From assembly GCA_029553845.1 (NCBI GenBank), contig JAKPKF010000315.1, positions 1-6,412 on the forward strand: DNA of 6,412 nt, given 5' to 3'. The position numbers were made by a program, and so were the translations under genes. This DNA is from a bacterium. GTDB taxonomy: Bacteria > Patescibacteria > Dojkabacteria > SC72. Shown one piece after another: positions 1-5,292 of this stretch. The notes beneath the pieces are model-generated. The model saw nothing but the letters and a program-made list of their open reading frames with translations, searched no databases and was not told the origin of the DNA. The stretch's first letter is position 1, and each line of letters starts with the position of its first letter.

Positions 1-141
1 CGGGGACTCCCGCCTGGTGTCACGGTTTTTGCCAACGCGAGAATAAACAAGTAACAATCACATCCCTGCATCGCATCACGAGTGCAAAAACACGCGCCAC
101 CGCGACTCGACGCCAACAACACATACCGCCGAACGTTAGCA
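1..141 (+). repeat. Right half of attC-like intergenic repeat, copy 1 (left part outside window)
   Basis: Bases 1-138 align along their whole length with 5017-5154, with only scattered substitutions and two compensating one-base indels. A 35-base block (13-47 versus 5030-5064) is identical. The stretch is much more GC-rich than the genes around it. It ends in CCGCCGAACGTTAGC, which resembles the right end (R' side) of integron attC sites, where recombination cuts within GTT. The cut would fall between 135 and 136. The left arm is outside the window, so the fold of this copy cannot be checked. The repeat relationship is seen directly; the attC identity is inferred. Confidence 0.85.
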
Positions 142-144
142 TTA
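135..144 (+). repeat. Cassette-boundary core GTTAGCATTA (pairs with 4865-4874)
   Basis: This 10-base sequence begins at the conserved GTTA of repeat copy 1 and continues into unique sequence. Its perfect reverse complement is at 4865-4874, at the outer left edge of repeat copy 2. The corresponding bases after the GTTA of copy 2 (GTTATGCCGC, 5151-5160) are different. The match is therefore not part of the repeat itself but a property shared by the two ends of the enclosed segment. Confidence 0.75.
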
Positions 145-156
145 ATGGGGTACGAT

Positions 157-198
157 CAAGTCACATCCTTTACAGAGTTAAAGACACATAGTTTACAC
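157..198 (+). repeat. Left terminal inverted repeat of the IS, with two internal boxes
   Basis: This end is the imperfect reverse complement of 1411-1452. It contains two direct copies of a 12-base box of form ACATnnTTTACA, at 163-174 and 186-197, 23 bases apart. The right end shows the same paired arrangement. Two boxes two helical turns apart are most simply read as paired transposase-binding sites. The exact outer end is uncertain by a few bases because the outermost match is weak (CAAG against TAAG). Confidence 0.7.
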
Positions 199-234
199 TT
201 TTCAGAGCCGTAATTTGTATAAAAACAAATTGCC

Positions 235-1416
235 ATGCCTTGGAAAGACACAACAACTATGGAACAAAAAGTAGAATTCATCTGTGAATGGCTTTCTGGA
301 AATTACAAGATCACTGAGTTATGCAAATCCTTTGGCATATCACGTCCGACCGCATACCTGTTAATCAGCAAGTATGAGAAATACGGTATAGAAGGGTTAT
401 TAGAGAAGTCTAAAGCCCCACGCAATCACCCTAACAAAACCAAAGAAGAGATTGAGTTAAAAATATTGAAGCTAAAAGGTCTACATCATCGATGGGGTGC
501 AAAGAAGATCCGTATACTATTGTTGAACTACTTTACAGAAAATCAAATTCCATCAGTAACAACTATACACAATATCCTTTCCAGAAACGGTCTGGTTTGC
601 CCACAAAGAAGAATACGACGTGTCAAGCCTCTATACCCTATCTATGACCCCCAGGAGTGTAATCAGGTCTGGAGTGCAGACTACAAGGGAAAGTTCAAAA
701 TGGGTAATCTGAAGTACTGTCACGCTTTAACCATAGCAGACTCTAAAAGCAGGTTCCTCTTTACGGCAAAAGCACACATCAGCGAGAATTTTAAGTCAGT
801 AAAAACAGAATTTACCAGGGTGTTTAGAAGGTATGGGTTGCCCAAACAAATACATACCGACAATGGCTCTCCTTTTGGCGCTATTACATCGGTTCAGCGA
901 TTTTCCAAATTATCATTCTGGTTTATAGACCTGGGTATATTACCAGTGTTCTCGGATCCAGCTCACCCTGAGCAAAACGGAAGACATGAGAGAATGCACC
1001 GCGACTTAAAAGCTGCCTGTGCTAAGCCATCGGCAAATGACATGAAGTCACAACAATGTAAATTAAATGCTTTTGTAGAAGAATATAATAACTTAAAACC
1101 TCACGAAGCCCTGAATATGGAGACTCCAGCGAGTGTGCATACCCGCTCAAAAATCCCATTCCCGGAGCGAATAAGAGAGTATCACTATCCTGAACACATG
1201 AAAGTGATGAACGTTACAAAAAACGGATCTATGAGATGGAGATCATATTACTGGGTATACCTGACCAGAGGACTTATCGGCAAAAGAGTTGGAGCTGAGG
1301 AGATTGGTAACGGAATTTGGAAAGTCTTTTACCGTAATGTATTTTTAGGTTACTTTAATGAAAATGATATAAGAAAAAAACAACAAGTAACAAGGTTATG
1401 CTCTAATCTAGTGTAA
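235..1416 (+). CDS. IS481-family-like DDE transposase
   Basis: The 393-residue protein would catalyse cut and strand transfer of the surrounding IS. It opens with MPWK, a start very typical of IS481 transposases. A helix-turn-helix region follows at about residues 12-60 (ITELCKSFGISRPTAYLLI), with a second HTH-like linker around 84-120 (HHRWGAKKIR). The rve/DDE catalytic core spans about 140-300. The acidic triad is visible as D149 (WSADYKG), D209 (HTDNGSPF) and E252 (NGRHERMHRDLK). The PEQNGRHER stretch before the glutamate is characteristic of IS481 rather than IS3, and a single reading frame without frameshifting also fits IS481. The C-terminal about 80 residues resemble the small beta-rich tail of this group. 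No strong Shine-Dalgarno sequence precedes the ATG, which is common in Bacteroidota. The gene appears intact and so possibly active. Confidence 0.93.
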   Translation: MPWKDTTTMEQKVEFICEWLSGNYKITELCKSFGISRPTAYLLISKYEKYGIEGLLEKSKAPRNHPNKTKEEIELKILKLKGLHHRWGAKKIRILLLNYFTENQIPSVTTIHNILSRNGLVCPQRRIRRVKPLYPIYDPQECNQVWSADYKGKFKMGNLKYCHALTIADSKSRFLFTAKAHISENFKSVKTEFTRVFRRYGLPKQIHTDNGSPFGAITSVQRFSKLSFWFIDLGILPVFSDPAHPEQNGRHERMHRDLKAACAKPSANDMKSQQCKLNAFVEEYNNLKPHEALNMETPASVHTRSKIPFPERIREYHYPEHMKVMNVTKNGSMRWRSYYWVYLTRGLIGKRVGAEEIGNGIWKVFYRNVFLGYFNENDIRKKQQVTRLCSNLV

Positions 1417-1452
1417 AGCATGTCCCTTAAACTTTGTAAAGTATCTCCCTTA
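1411..1452 (-). repeat. Right terminal inverted repeat of the IS, overlapping the transposase stop
   Basis: This is the partner of 157-198. On the + strand the boxes read TGTAAAGCATGT (1412-1423) and TGTAAAGTATCT (1435-1446), again 23 bases apart. The transposase stop codon TAA (1414-1416) lies inside the inner box, so coding sequence and terminal repeat overlap. This is compact packing often seen in small insertion sequences. Confidence 0.7.
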
Positions 1453-1486
1453 ACGAACATGGTAAAAAAAAATAAAAAAAGTTGAC

Positions 1487-1517
1487 TTGTATTATTTAAT
1501 TTCGGAACTTACGATTG
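1487..1517 (+). promoter_or_regulatory. Candidate Bacteroidota-type promoter for the lipoprotein-protease pair
   Basis: TTG at 1487-1489 is followed after 20 bases by TACGATTG (1510-1517), which fits the Bacteroidota -33/-7 pattern TTG-N19-21-TAnnTTTG with one mismatch. It lies just downstream of the IS right end and about 110 bases before the lipoprotein ATG. The leader between them is AT-rich and holds a small inverted repeat, TTCTCT with AGAGAA (about 1586-1606). An alternative -7 (TAATTTCG, 1497-1504) has a worse spacing. The call rests on pattern only. Confidence 0.25.
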
Positions 1518-1629
1518 CATTCAGTCTGAAAGTTAATGAATTAAACTTATGCTATAATAATGATTGCGTCTCTGAAATTATTAATTCTCTGAGAAATAGA
1601 GAGAAACAATTCTGAAAAGAAAAAACAAA

Positions 1630-2106
1630 ATGAAATTGATGAAAACGATTGTTTTTAAAATAGGGCTCCTAATGCTGTTTATACTGATGGTTAGAACAGG
1701 TTGTGAGAAAACCAACGAAAATGGAGAATATGCAGATGTTGAATATTTCAAATTTTCTGACTTCGGTTGTGAAACTGGAGATTCTTGGTATCTAAGACCA
1801 GGTTATGTTGGGAAAAATTACATAATCAGGTCTCAACAGGAATTCGAGGAATGTATAGCCATTGAATGTAATCCCCAAATTGATTTCTCAAATTTTGTAT
1901 TACTCATTGGTGTTAAGCTGTTTAATTCAGGAGCATTGCTATTTAATGAAATGGTACAAGAAAACAATTCTGAAGTCATATATACTATAACTTTCTTGAA
2001 AGATGAATCTACAGTCGCTCTTGGCATTCCATATCACTCTATTGTTAGGAAACCGTTAAACGGTAAAAGTATCAGGATTGTTGAAATCGTCAAAGAAACG
2101 CTATAA
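1630..2106 (+). CDS. Small PrcB-like lipoprotein, coupled to the protease gene
   Basis: The protein has 158 residues. A basic N-terminus and hydrophobic stretch (about 5-21) lead to T-G-C, with Cys25 as the likely lipidated residue; the -3 position is Arg, unusual for a lipobox, so lipidation is likely but not certain. Residues about 63-155 resemble the PrcB C-terminal domain: a 'viRSQqEFeeci' start, then PQIDFSNFVLLIGVKLFNSG, then alternating strands and a conserved PYH-containing end (IPYHSIVRKP). This is motif-level resemblance judged by eye. PrcB is a lipoprotein that stabilises the subtilisin-type protease PrtP in Treponema dentilisin. Here the next gene, one base after the stop, is a subtilisin-type protease, which makes a chaperone, inhibitor or anchoring role for that enzyme a reasonable inference. 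An in-frame Met4 (1639) is an alternative start. Confidence 0.8.
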   Translation: MKLMKTIVFKIGLLMLFILMVRTGCEKTNENGEYADVEYFKFSDFGCETGDSWYLRPGYVGKNYIIRSQQEFEECIAIECNPQIDFSNFVLLIGVKLFNSGALLFNEMVQENNSEVIYTITFLKDESTVALGIPYHSIVRKPLNGKSIRIVEIVKETL

Positions 2107-2107
2107 A

Positions 2108-4654
2108 ATGAGAATTAAATCTAATGGACGGGTAAACTTTTTAAGGAGTGCATTTGCATTTGGTTTAGTCCTAATGTCATTAAGCTTATTCGGCCAAAAT
2201 AACAATTATTACTGGTATAAGGGTACAAAAATTCCTTTGATACTTGTGGACAATAAGAAATTTATACTATTTCAAAGTGATAATTCTGATAGCACATTGG
2301 CGGTTCTAAAAAGAAATGAATGGAGAGTTATTAAGAGTGACGTAGACCTTACCATTAACACAATAAATCCTTTTAAGAAAAGTAATCCAAGCGAGGACCA
2401 CACCTGGGCAATCATAGAAAAGGATAAAGTGGAGAATCCGGAATTATTTTTTTCTCAATTTCCTGAATATATGCTTTATGTATCACCATTCTTCACAAGT
2501 CCAAGTGGTGACTTAGCGGGTTTGTCACATCTGTTTTATGTTAGGTTGCATAAAGAACAAGATTTAATTCAATTAGAAGAATTTGCACAGTTACACGAAG
2601 TGGAAATACTTGGAAATAACTATTTTATGCCTTTATGGTATACACTTGCATGTACAAAAAGGTCTCCTGGTAATGCCATGGAAATGGCTAATCTGTTTTA
2701 CGAGTCTGGAAAGTTTTGTGCATCCGAACCTGATTTAATGGTTTCTGATTTGCCTTTTTGTGTTAATGATGAGTATTTTTCAAATCAATGGAATTTAAAT
2801 AACACGGGACAATATGATGGTACCAATGGTTTCGATATTCGATTTTGTGAAGTAAGGGGATTAACTTCGGGCTGTAGCAATATTGTTGTAGCAGTTGTGG
2901 ACCAAGGCATAGAATTGGATCATCCTGACCTTACAAATATGTATCCTTTTAGTTATGATACCGAGTCAAACACTCAACCCAGCCAAGTGCTGGGCCCCCA
3001 TGGAACGGCTTGTGCTGGTATTATTGGTGCTTCTGCAAATAATGATTTAGGTGTCGCAGGTATAGCTTCGGAGTGTCAATTAATGTCTGTTAGCAATAGT
3101 CTACAAGGTACACTAAATAGTCGGCAAAGAAGAGGTGATGGGATAAATTGGGCTTGGCATAATGGTGCAGATGTAATAAGTAATTCATGGGGATCTTCTG
3201 TGCCAAATGAAATTATAAGTGAAGCAATTGACAGTGCCTTAACGGAGGGACGAAATGGATTAGGATGTGTTATTGTTTTCTCATCCGGGAATAACAATAT
3301 TGATGTTTCATATCCAGCCAATTATAATCCTGACATAATTGCGGTTGGTGCCATGAATCAATGCGGAGAAAGGAAAAGCCCGAGTTCTTGCGACGGAGAA
3401 GCCTGGTATAGGCTTGAATACAATGATTATTTAGGTGGAAGCAACTATGGTAGTGAATTGGATATAGTTGCACCTGGTGTTCTAATTGCAACAACAGATA
3501 GGCAAGGCAATGAAGGATACAATCCTAATGTGCCAATTCATACCCTAAATGGAGGAGATAAAATTACTGCTGACTTTATAGATCAAGATTTCACTGTATG
3601 GTTTAACGGAACATCTGCTGCCACACCACATGTTGCGGCAGTTGCTGCACTGGTATTATCTGTTAATCCAACTTTAACTCAGGATCAAGTACGCAATATA
3701 ATTGAGTCTACTACCCAGAAGGTAAGAACAGATATTTACACCTATTCAACTACTCCGGGAAGGACAAACGGTACTTGGAACAACCAAATGGGATATGGCC
3801 TACTTAATGCATATGAAGCTGTTATGGCTGCGATTGGTGGTCCAATTGCTGGTTCATATCTAGTCTGCTCGTCCGGAGCTACATTTTCACTTAATGATCC
3901 GCCAACCGGAGCATCTATAAGTTGGAATGCCAGCCCGTCAAGGTATTTCACAGTGACCTCTGGATCTGGATCATCTTTCTCAACGTCATGGGCCGGCGGC
4001 TTCCGATCAGGAGAAGGGACTATCACAGCGACTATTATTGCATCCTGTGATACAATTACTCTTACAAAAAGCGTTTGGGCAGGAAAACCAGCCGGCGTAA
4101 CAGCTATAAACTTGCTTCCTGATGATGGTGTTTGTAGAGGTTATTCCTACTACTATCAAGTTGGTGTTTCTGATCCATATCCCTTAAATGTAGAATCGTA
4201 TTATTGGGATCTTCAACCGCCTGGTGTGATTATCGGTAGCAATACGGGACCCTCGTTAAGATTCTATTATCCTCCAAATACAACGCTTGGGACATATTCA
4301 ATTGCTGTAAAAACAATTAATTCATGTGGCGAAAGTTTCTATCATATCGAAAACTTTGATGTGATAGATTGTGATCGTGATAAACTGCTCTCACTTATCA
4401 TTTATCCAAATCCTGCTTCTGAGGAAACTCAGATAACAATAAATGATGATGGAATTTCAGATCATTCAATGTCGGAGAGATCAAGTAGTTATTATGTGAA
4501 TATCTTTGATTTACAAGGGAGCGTTGTTTATTCCGATAAGGTGACCAGTAACGTTTTTATTTTGTCAGTATCCGGACTAACTAATGGAACATATAGTGTT
4601 GTTGCTACTGACAATAAAACAATTTGGCAAGGTGCTTTGATAGTATCTCATTAA
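2108..4654 (+). CDS. Secreted subtilisin-family (S8) serine protease with T9SS C-terminal sorting tail
   Basis: The start chosen is ATG 2108, one base after the upstream stop. It gives a clean signal peptide (basic residues, hydrophobic core, ending near LFGQ at about residue 30); the upstream TTG at 2078 would bury this. The product has 848 residues. About 31-220 is a propeptide-like region. The catalytic domain begins with a DEYFSNQWNLNNTG-type entry at about 221 and runs to about 580. The triad is D265 (VVDQGIELDHPDL; Gln replaces the usual Thr/Ser after Asp), H298 (GPHGTACAG) and S503 (NGTSAATPHVA), with oxyanion Asn395 (SSGNNN). About 585-755 looks like one or two Ig/PKD-type beta domains. 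The end, from YPNPA at about 766-770 to 848 (LTNGTYSVVATD), matches the T9SS type A sorting domain. The enzyme should therefore cross the inner membrane by Sec and the outer membrane by T9SS, and be released or anchored at the surface. Its substrate cannot be told. Confidence 0.93.
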   Translation: MRIKSNGRVNFLRSAFAFGLVLMSLSLFGQNNNYYWYKGTKIPLILVDNKKFILFQSDNSDSTLAVLKRNEWRVIKSDVDLTINTINPFKKSNPSEDHTWAIIEKDKVENPELFFSQFPEYMLYVSPFFTSPSGDLAGLSHLFYVRLHKEQDLIQLEEFAQLHEVEILGNNYFMPLWYTLACTKRSPGNAMEMANLFYESGKFCASEPDLMVSDLPFCVNDEYFSNQWNLNNTGQYDGTNGFDIRFCEVRGLTSGCSNIVVAVVDQGIELDHPDLTNMYPFSYDTESNTQPSQVLGPHGTACAGIIGASANNDLGVAGIASECQLMSVSNSLQGTLNSRQRRGDGINWAWHNGADVISNSWGSSVPNEIISEAIDSALTEGRNGLGCVIVFSSGNNNIDVSYPANYNPDIIAVGAMNQCGERKSPSSCDGEAWYRLEYNDYLGGSNYGSELDIVAPGVLIATTDRQGNEGYNPNVPIHTLNGGDKITADFIDQDFTVWFNGTSAATPHVAAVAALVLSVNPTLTQDQVRNIIESTTQKVRTDIYTYSTTPGRTNGTWNNQMGYGLLNAYEAVMAAIGGPIAGSYLVCSSGATFSLNDPPTGASISWNASPSRYFTVTSGSGSSFSTSWAGGFRSGEGTITATIIASCDTITLTKSVWAGKPAGVTAINLLPDDGVCRGYSYYYQVGVSDPYPLNVESYYWDLQPPGVIIGSNTGPSLRFYYPPNTTLGTYSIAVKTINSCGESFYHIENFDVIDCDRDKLLSLIIYPNPASEETQITINDDGISDHSMSERSSSYYVNIFDLQGSVVYSDKVTSNVFILSVSGLTNGTYSVVATDNKTIWQGALIVSH

Positions 4655-4661
4655 TCAGGAA

Positions 4662-4685
4662 GACCCCTTGGGGGTCAGATTTCAA
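4662..4685 (+). terminator. Possible terminator hairpin after the protease gene
   Basis: A perfect GC-rich 6-bp stem, GACCCC (4662-4667) with GGGGTC (4671-4676), encloses a 3-base loop 7 bases after the stop codon. Only a short, weak T-run follows (AGATTTC). A second inverted repeat, GTCGGA/TCCGAC (4703-4708/4711-4716), and a weaker one, GTGAA/TTCAC at about 4719-4735, follow. Position supports transcript termination or 3'-end protection; the poor T-tract lowers confidence. Confidence 0.45.
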
Positions 4686-4774
4686 AAGGACACTATCTAT
4701 AAGTCGGAGTTCCGACAAGTGAATATTTATTTCACAGATTAATTCTGAAACAAAACTATTATAACATGTCAAAG

Positions 4775-4803
4775 TTGACCTTAAGTACCTAAAGATAAAT
4801 TTG
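4775..4803 (+). promoter_or_regulatory. Candidate Bacteroidota promoter reading into the attC-like repeat
   Basis: TTG (4775-4777) and a perfect TAnnTTTG element, TAAATTTG (4796-4803), are 18 bases apart, close to the usual Bacteroidota -33/-7 spacing. Transcription would begin near 4810 and run through the whole structured repeat. No open reading frame follows before 5293. It could drive the next gene across the repeat, or produce a noncoding structured RNA. An inverted repeat CCTTAA/TTAAGG (4779-4784/4804-4809) overlaps the site. Pattern evidence only. Confidence 0.35.
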
Positions 4804-4864
4804 TTAAGGCTCGTACCATAAATGACGGAGAAGCCCTAAGATGGGATTAGGTAAATATTACCAC

Positions 4865-4874
4865 TAATGCTAAC
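4865..4874 (-). repeat. Cassette-boundary arm TAATGCTAAC (R''-like; pairs with 135-144)
   Basis: This is the exact reverse complement of 135-144. If the enclosed segment were circularised by joining the G of GTT at 5151 to TTAGCA at 136, the rebuilt R' would read GTTAGCA and pair perfectly with TGCTAAC here. In the present linear state it pairs with GTTATGC through the four core bases only. Confidence 0.7.
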
Positions 4875-5157
4875 AGGTCGGTATATGTCATTGGCGCGGC
4901 TGCTTTTTGCGCGCTAATCCATTAGATCAGCACCACAAAAACCAGTTGGTGCTTTATCGGCCCGGCTTCGCGGCTAATGCCGCCGGGCAAAAACCAGCCC
5001 GCTGGCCCCGCTCCCGCGGGGCACTCCCTCCTGGTGTCACGGTTTTTGCCAACGCGAGAATAAAGTAATAACATCATATCCCTGCATCGCACCATGAGTG
5101 CAAAAACGCGCGCCACCGCGACTCTGCGCCAACGCCACATACCGCCGAACGTTATGC
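4868..5157 (+). repeat. attC-like fold-back repeat, copy 2 (complete, about 290 nt)
   Basis: The copy is bounded by TGCTAAC (4868-4874) and GTTATGC (5151-5157) and is imperfectly self-complementary. Paired arms from outside to inside are: TAAC/GTTA (4871-4874/5151-5154), TCGG/CCGA (4878-4881/5145-5148), TTGGCGC/GCGCCAA (4891-4897/5126-5132), GGCAAAAACC/GGTTTTTGCC (4986-4995/5041-5050), and a GC-rich hairpin at the exact centre. Further local stems are AGCACCA/TGGTGCT (4929-4935/4947-4953) and GCGGC/GCCGC (4970-4974/4979-4983). R''-L''...L'-R' order with GTT cores is the attC plan, but known attC sites are mostly about 55-150 nt, so this one is about twice as long. A structured RNA or a palindromic miniature element are the alternatives. 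Confidence 0.75.
5005..5022 (+). other. Apical GC hairpin at the centre of the repeat
   Basis: GCCCCGC (5005-5011), loop TCCC, GCGGGGC (5016-5022) form a perfect 7-bp stem made only of G-C pairs. Its centre is within about one base of the midpoint of the 4868-5157 element, so it forms the tip of the overall fold. No T-run follows on the + strand, which argues against a simple terminator. The beginning of copy 1 (CGGGG, bases 1-5) is the right side of the same hairpin. Confidence 0.75.
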
Positions 5158-5292
5158 CGCATGCACAAATATACCCCTTCATCTAATTTCCTATATTCTG
5201 AATCTTTATAACACCTAACGGAAAAAAGGGTAGATCTATCAATAAGATTTATAAATAAATACAAACAGCAATTAGAAATAACAGTAGAAATC
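5158..5292 (+). other. Leader between repeat and TlpA-like gene, no clear signal
   Basis: This is 135 AT-rich bases with no open frame of note. I found no TAnnTTTG element and no Shine-Dalgarno sequence before the ATG at 5293. If the integron reading is right, it is the 5' leader of the next cassette, and the sequence TTATGCCGCATGC at its start is that cassette's own boundary core. Confidence 0.5.

Larger units (their letters stand above)
156..1452 (+). mobile_element. IS481-family-like insertion sequence, about 1.3 kb, apparently complete
   Basis: A single intact transposase gene is framed by imperfect terminal inverted repeats, 157-198 and 1411-1452. In the inner 38 positions 28 match. The length of about 1.3 kb is at the upper end of what is usual for IS481 elements. 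A candidate target-site duplication, ACGA, is found at 152-155 and 1453-1456; with only 4 bases it could be chance. The element sits about 20 bases inside the presumed cassette start and upstream of the lipoprotein-protease pair. It therefore seems to have entered the leader of that unit without breaking a gene. Confidence 0.7.
136..5151 (+). mobile_element. Putative integron-like gene cassette (IS + lipoprotein + protease + attC-like site)
   Basis: The segment between the presumed cut sites G/TTA of the two repeat copies is 5016 bases. Its start, GTTAGCATTA (135-144), is the exact reverse complement of TAATGCTAAC (4865-4874) at the left end of the second repeat; 13 of 14 bases match when extended to 148 and 4861. 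In integron cassettes the first bases of the cassette complete the R' core when the cassette is circular, and they pair with the R'' arm of its own attC. This match is therefore expected. All genes read toward the attC-like site, as is usual for cassettes. Against the model: the cassette is very long, no integrase is in view, and the cores (GTTAGCA, GTTATGC) depart from GTTRRRY. A different repeat-mediated arrangement remains possible. Confidence 0.5.

Noticed and set aside
1..141. Considered as a CRISPR repeat or tRNA/rRNA remnant
   Set aside because: There are only two copies 5 kb apart, no regular spacers, and no cloverleaf or rRNA-like conserved sequence.
211..218. TAATTTGT before the transposase as a -7 promoter element
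   Set aside because: It lacks one base of the TAnnTTTG spacing and has no well-placed TTG upstream.
1833..2027. Minus-strand ORF of 64 residues
   Set aside because: It lies wholly inside the lipoprotein gene in antisense and shows no recognisable features.
2078..2107. Upstream TTG start adding 10 residues to the protease
   Set aside because: It would overlap the lipoprotein gene and put a charged stretch before the signal peptide; ATG 2108 gives a normal signal peptide.
3076..3494. Two minus-strand ORFs (81 and 74 residues) within the protease gene
   Set aside because: They overlap the catalytic domain whose motifs are clear on the + strand.
3742..4026. Minus-strand ORF of 94 residues
   Set aside because: Antisense to the well-supported protease; no signal peptide, motif or ribosome site.
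4868..5157. Considered as a miniature inverted-repeat transposon
   Set aside because: The ends are only weakly inverted and no target-site duplication is seen. The flank of copy 1 matches the opposite flank of copy 2, which an independent insertion would not produce. It is kept as an alternative, not a call.
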